Origin: Candidatus Avimuribaculum pullicola
GTDB lineage: Bacteria; Bacteroidota; Bacteroidia; Bacteroidales; Muribaculaceae
Length of the DNA stretch: 64,000 bases
Direction: 5' to 3'
Assembly: GCA_018716295.1 (NCBI GenBank)
Contig: DVKC01000012.1
Span: forward strand, 1-64,000
In this document: positions 62,477-64,000 of the stretch, piece by piece
Layout: each line of letters opens with the position of its first letter
Position numbering within the stretch: position 1 is the first letter of the stretch
The notes under the pieces: model-generated
Database searches by the model: none
Seen by the model: only the letters and a program-made list of their open reading frames with translations
Told to the model about the DNA's origin: nothing
Made by a program: the position numbers and the translations under genes

Positions 62477-64000
62477 CTAAAGGGCCAAGCGGAAGCCGAG
62501 GTTGTGGTAATGGGTGTCGGGAGAGTTGCAGAAACGGTTCGACACACGACAGTTTCTAGCATAACCGTACCAACTACCGCCACGGTACACGCGAGATGAC
62601 CCACTTATGGCTCCCTGTGGATTGTGCTGCGGCGAATTCGCGTAATATTTACTGTCATACCAATCTTGACACCACTCATATACATTACCACTCATATCAT
62701 AAATTCCAAGCTCGTTGGGGCGTTTAGTGCCTACCGGATGCGTTTGCTTGCCGTCCAAAAGAATAGAGAACCATTTATGCCTCTTTATTAAGCTATTATC
62801 TTCATACCATGCAACATCATCTACATTGTTGCTTCCACTATATTTATACCCTCGCGACTTGTTTCCTCCCCGGGCGGCAAATTCCCACTCTGCCTCTGTC
62901 GGCAAGCGGAAATTCTTTCCAGTCTTGGCATTCAGTTTCTTCAGAAATTCTTGTACTTTATTCCAACTTACACACTCTACCGGTAATTTGTCGCCCTTGA
63001 AATGGCTCGGGTTGCTACCCATTACTGCCTTCCACAACCGCTGCGTCACAGGATATTTACCTATGTAATAGCTGTCCAACGTCACTATGTGCGCAGGCTT
63101 CTCGTCACTATCGGCATCTTTGCCCTGCTCGGCAGTCGCTCCCATCATGAATGTGCCGCCCTCGACATACACCATATCCATATCGGACAAATCAATTTTT
63201 GGTAGCACTGGTGTGATAATGGGTTGCGGCTTATGGCTTGGTCCCGGGTCAATGACTATAATTTGCGGCTCGGTTTTCTCATCATGTTGCGAATGTGGTT
63301 GCTGTGCCGATTTTACCTGCAATGCGGCGGCGAAATCGGGTACCGACTGGTAGCGGTCATCGGGGATAGGCGACATTGCACGACGAATGGCGGCAATTAC
63401 CACGCTACTAACGCCACGGTCGGCGAGTGCATTCGCAGGGAAGCGGCGCAACACGTCCGATGCCGCTGGCGGACGCTCTCCGGTAAGCATCTTGTAGAGT
63501 GTAGCACCAAGAGCGTAAACATCCATCGTCACTGGAATTTGCCGCTCCTTGCCACCTTCATCCTTCTCTTCTTCGTTATAATTAGATTGCTCCAATGGAG
63601 CGTAACCCGGTGTGCCGCCACCGATGGTGGTACTCGACTCGGGGTCGCCATCTTCGTTGTATTGCTTCGCCAGCCCGAAGTCAATCAGCACCGGGCAACC
63701 GTTGCCACGCAGCATCACGTTGCCTGGCTTCAAGTCAAGGTGCAACATATTGCAGCTGTGCATATAAGCCAACGCCGATGCCATCTGCCCGAATAGCTCC
63801 AACGCCTCGCCCTGCGGCAGACCTCCCCGGCGGACAATGAGAGCGTCTAAGCTGCCGCCGCTGCAATATTCCATTGCATAGTAGCTCGTGCCGTTGACCT
63901 CGAATGTTTCAATCACCTTCACTATACCCTCGTGGCTCAGCCCGGCAAGGTTTCGCGCTTCGCGCCTGAACTTGTAGTTGTATTTATCGAACAGCTCCCG
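62477..64000 (-). CDS. Ser/Thr protein kinase fused to a SUMF1/formylglycine-generating-type domain, 5' end outside the window
   Basis: The frame is open to the right edge (508 visible codons including stop). It begins within the kinase N-lobe (KFRREARNLAGLSHEGIV), then has the catalytic loop HLDLKPGNVML, the DFG motif LIDFGLAKQY and an APLEQ motif. After a Pro/Gln-rich linker comes a SUMF1 domain (MVYVEGGTFMMGA, then LPTEAEWEFAARGG, MSGNVYEWCQDW) ending GFRLAL. The SUMF1 part has a C-type-lectin-like fold used by oxidases or for ligand binding. The C-terminal 38 residues look like a diversity-generating-retroelement variable region (see findings). Confidence 0.9.
   Translation of the reverse strand, partial: RELFDKYNYKFRREARNLAGLSHEGIVKVIETFEVNGTSYYAMEYCSGGSLDALIVRRGGLPQGEALELFGQMASALAYMHSCNMLHLDLKPGNVMLRGNGCPVLIDFGLAKQYNEDGDPESSTTIGGGTPGYAPLEQSNYNEEEKDEGGKERQIPVTMDVYALGATLYKMLTGERPPAASDVLRRFPANALADRGVSSVVIAAIRRAMSPIPDDRYQSVPDFAAALQVKSAQQPHSQHDEKTEPQIIVIDPGPSHKPQPIITPVLPKIDLSDMDMVYVEGGTFMMGATAEQGKDADSDEKPAHIVTLDSYYIGKYPVTQRLWKAVMGSNPSHFKGDKLPVECVSWNKVQEFLKKLNAKTGKNFRLPTEAEWEFAARGGNKSRGYKYSGSNNVDDVAWYEDNSLIKRHKWFSILLDGKQTHPVGTKRPNELGIYDMSGNVYEWCQDWYDSKYYANSPQHNPQGAISGSSRVYRGGSWYGYARNCRVSNRFCNSPDTHYHNLGFRLAL

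Overview
The window looks like a chromosomal segment of a member of the Bacteroidales. I cannot fix the family, but the gut group around Muribaculaceae, Prevotella and Bacteroides fits best. The reasons are: many promoters of the Bacteroidetes type (TTTG, 19-21 bases, TAnnTTTG) and no consistent Shine-Dalgarno signals; a type IX secretion protein (PorQ) and a possible T9SS cargo; a Bacteroidetes-style LptD; a FeoA-FeoB fusion; a NagB-deacetylase fusion; bifunctional HisB; and a tiny basic ribosomal protein of the bS38/COX24 type between HU and RNase G. Base composition is moderate in GC, with a visibly AT-richer accessory stretch at about 52.6-56.9 kb.

Layout: 1-136 is a transposase remnant. 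366-5574 holds a RecD-like helicase, a TonB-domain protein under a palindrome-overlapped promoter, porQ with a CBS-nucleotidyltransferase, and a lipoprotein. 5617-5840 is a MITE-like repeat whose core recurs at 34647-34788. 5885-10517 is hisGDCB, preceded by a His-rich leader peptide and an attenuator. 10607-16447 is dxr-rseP-rRNA methyltransferase-M49 peptidase, followed by def-ettA. 19168-23419 has a DJ-1 protein, a flavodoxin-ferredoxin protein and valS. 23500-26125 has a DUF805 protein, a broken acyltransferase and lpxB. 26370-31688 is an amino-sugar block (phosphatase, GH20 hexosaminidase, NagB-deacetylase). 31940-32182 is a candidate structured RNA, followed by a leucine-rich-repeat surface protein. 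34933-46488 is mostly core and conserved genes: feoAB, two GYF-domain membrane proteins, nitroreductase, recX, comF-like, apbE, rng, HU, a queuosine precursor transporter and a HAD phosphatase. 46510-52409 holds lptD, tRNA-His, a metal permease and aroA. 52591-56868 is an AT-rich accessory block: an ATPase-nuclease pair, then HAD, acetyltransferase, NUDIX and Crp/Fnr genes. 57130-62203 is ftsK-lolA-trxB-murI. The window ends inside a protein kinase-SUMF1 fusion.

The most interesting items are: (1) the overlapping ATPase plus PD-(D/E)XK nuclease pair, which resembles a two-gene defence module but matches no system I can name; (2) a roughly 185-nt region of nested perfect stems upstream of the leucine-rich-repeat gene; (3) a textbook but small histidine attenuator; (4) a kinase-SUMF1 C-terminus whose codon pattern resembles the variable region of a diversity-generating retroelement; and (5) two unrelated inverted-repeat elements. 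I found no CRISPR array, integrase or rRNA. All calls come from reading the sequence; no database search was run.
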